Position numbers and translations under genes: made by a program
Assembly (NCBI RefSeq): GCF_015354405.1
Contig: NZ_JADKYP010000024.1
Coordinates: 1-64,000 of the forward strand
DNA: 64,000 nt
Direction: 5' to 3'
Source of the DNA: Nocardia sp. BSTN01
GTDB lineage: Bacteria > Actinomycetota > Actinomycetes > Mycobacteriales > Mycobacteriaceae
Part shown: positions 62,694 to 64,000 of the stretch, in pieces
Numbering within the stretch: position 1 is the stretch's first letter
Layout: each line of letters opens with the position of its first letter
Notes under the pieces: model-generated
The model's database searches: none
What the model was told of the DNA's origin: nothing
What the model saw: only the letters and a program-made list of their open reading frames with translations

Positions 62694-64000
62694 TCAGCTC
62701 GGTGTGATCCGGAACAGTCCGGTCGTCGTGCCCTGGTACTGCACGCGGCCCGGCGCGATCGTGCCGACCATCTGCAGGGTGTCGTGCACGGTGCTGGTGC
62801 CGATCAATCGGCTGGAATTCTCCGTGCCGGTTTCGGCGTCGATCACGACGAGGTGATAGGTGTCGATCACCGCTCCGGCGCTGCCGGTATCGATGCCGGC
62901 GATCTGATTCTTGCGGGCGACCGTGTAGATCTTGCCGTCCGCCAAGGAAAGCCGGGGGACCGCAGCGGATTTCACATCGCTGGTCCATTTCCGGGTGCAC
63001 CCGTTACCGTCGGCATTCACATCGATCCGGACCATGCCGCCGGTGAAGTCGGCTTTGTCCGGCTCGCTCGGACCGGCGTTGTCCGGCAGCGCCGGATACG
63101 GATAGCCGTAGGTGCTCGCCACGAAGACGCTGTTTCCCGAGCCGATCGGCGAGTTCTCGGTGCCGTCCACCGCGGGCACCGAGCAGACCGGGCGGCCGGT
63201 GCGGGTGTCGTAGACGAGCAGATTCTCCTGCGGCACCGCATTGTCGGTGATCGCCAGATAATCGGTGCCGTCGCGCGGGCCGAAGAACGTCGGACTGGCC
63301 CCGCTGCCCCAGCTGAGCTGCCCGGGTTTGCGTGCCGGGCCGCGATCGTAGGGCTGGCGCCACACCTGGTGCGGAGCGCCCGAGCCGTCCGCGGTGAACA
63401 GGTAGGTGGCGTGATCGGTGGTGACCGCGGTGCCCTCCGGGGCGGTCGAGATGCTGTTGTCGACATGTTCCCCGGGCAGCGTGATCGACTGCGCGGTACC
63501 GGTTTTCGGATCGACCGCACCCACCGCGCCGTTGGCGGTGGCGAACCACACCCGGCCGTCGCGATCGGGCATCAGCGAGGCGACGCTGTCGCAGCCGTTC
63601 CCGCCGCAGTGGCCGGTCACCGCGGCGCCGAGGGGAGTCGAGGAGGCGATGGCCAGCTTCCAGCCGTTGCCCTCCTTCGTATGCGCGACCCGCACCAGAT
63701 TGTCGTCACCGTCGACCATGACCATGTGATCGGCATTGTCCAGATAGGCGTAGACCCCGCCGAGCAGACCACCTTTGGGTAGTGACAGCGAGGTGAGCGG
63801 CTGACCGCTGTTCGGATCGAGCAGGAATATCTTGGGCGAACGGTCGGTGACGGTGGTGCACAACGCCTGCGGCATGCCGTCGGAGCCCTGCAGAATGGTC
63901 GGGCACGCGGCGGCCAGTTCGCGGAACTGCGCGTTCACCGCGCCGGTACCGACGCCCGGCAGTGGCGTGCTGTCGGAGGATTCCGCGTCGCCGTGCATGG
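62694..64000 (-). CDS. PQQ/beta-propeller-like protein, partial at right edge
   Basis: The visible 434 residues contain repeated short strands with aspartate/glycine turns (VWFATANGAVGAVDPKTGTA, LAITDNAVPQENLLVYDTRTG, VIDAETGTENSSRLIG), as in quinoprotein-like beta-propellers. Paired cysteines suggest an extracellular location. The frame is open to the window edge, so the N-terminus, probably with a signal peptide or membrane anchor, is missing. The function is unknown. Confidence 0.75.
   Translation of the reverse strand, partial: MHGDAESSDSTPLPGVGTGAVNAQFRELAAACPTILQGSDGMPQALCTTVTDRSPKIFLLDPNSGQPLTSLSLPKGGLLGGVYAYLDNADHMVMVDGDDNLVRVAHTKEGNGWKLAIASSTPLGAAVTGHCGGNGCDSVASLMPDRDGRVWFATANGAVGAVDPKTGTAQSITLPGEHVDNSISTAPEGTAVTTDHATYLFTADGSGAPHQVWRQPYDRGPARKPGQLSWGSGASPTFFGPRDGTDYLAITDNAVPQENLLVYDTRTGRPVCSVPAVDGTENSPIGSGNSVFVASTYGYPYPALPDNAGPSEPDKADFTGGMVRIDVNADGNGCTRKWTSDVKSAAVPRLSLADGKIYTVARKNQIAGIDTGSAGAVIDTYHLVVIDAETGTENSSRLIGTSTVHDTLQMVGTIAPGRVQYQGTTTGLFRITPS

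Overview
The window is high-GC, gene-dense actinobacterial DNA. The mix of GTG starts, overlapping start/stop codons, HTH/DUF397 cassettes, Eis-type acetyltransferase, antigen-85-like esterases, F420-type luciferase-fold enzymes, SAV2177-type methyltransferase and many TetR, MarR, ArsR and WYL regulators suggests a Nocardia or a close mycolate-containing relative. That assignment is inferred from gene content only; no rRNA or other marker gene is present.

Region 1 (1-6645) is the right edge of a type II (aromatic) polyketide cluster: ketosynthase alpha and chain-length factor on the minus strand, a divergent fused acetyl-CoA carboxylase carboxyltransferase and biotin carboxylase that would supply malonyl-CoA, and a SARP activator. 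The ACP, cyclases and tailoring genes are not here and probably lie to the left of base 1. A decayed secreted hydrolase (about 6900-7603) marks the cluster edge.

Region 2 (8246-25597) starts with a PRC-barrel/DUF2382 stress protein preceded by a SigB/SigF-like promoter. It then holds two separate nitrate/sulfonate/taurine-class ABC importers. The first (11675-14313) lies downstream of a LacI regulator and an arylsulfotransferase-family protein. The second (20116-22753) is the end of a five-gene overlapping operon that begins with a DUF4242 protein and an acyl-CoA-dehydrogenase-fold flavoprotein. With the NtaA/DszA-type monooxygenase at 24233 this looks like organosulfur scavenging. Methyltransferases, an HpnE-like FAD enzyme, a TetR regulator and an Eis acetyltransferase are interspersed.

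Region 3 (25679-38466) is the accessory part: a truncated DUF222 gene, a large actinobacterial orphan, an F420-type oxidoreductase, a MarR-controlled group with duplicated operators, and a stand-alone PEP-utilising phosphohistidine domain with a winged-helix partner behind two 19-bp palindromes. It also has an XRE/DUF397 cassette whose third DUF397 copy is split by a roughly 2.7-kb Tn554-like tyrosine-recombinase element, and a small group of unusual resolvase-fold-like proteins.

Region 4 (38467-64000) is mostly ordinary chromosome: an SDR, a TetR/MFS efflux pair with a long perfect operator, an oxidoreductase, a SAV2177-type methyltransferase, a Baeyer-Villiger-type monooxygenase, Ohr, two RibD-type reductases, a PucR regulator, an AI-2E-family membrane protein, two divergent antigen-85-like esterases that share a nearly identical 139-bp block, an ArsR-SRPBCC fusion, several hydrolases, a WYL regulator, a BlaI/M56 pair and secreted proteins. 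The last gene runs off the right edge.
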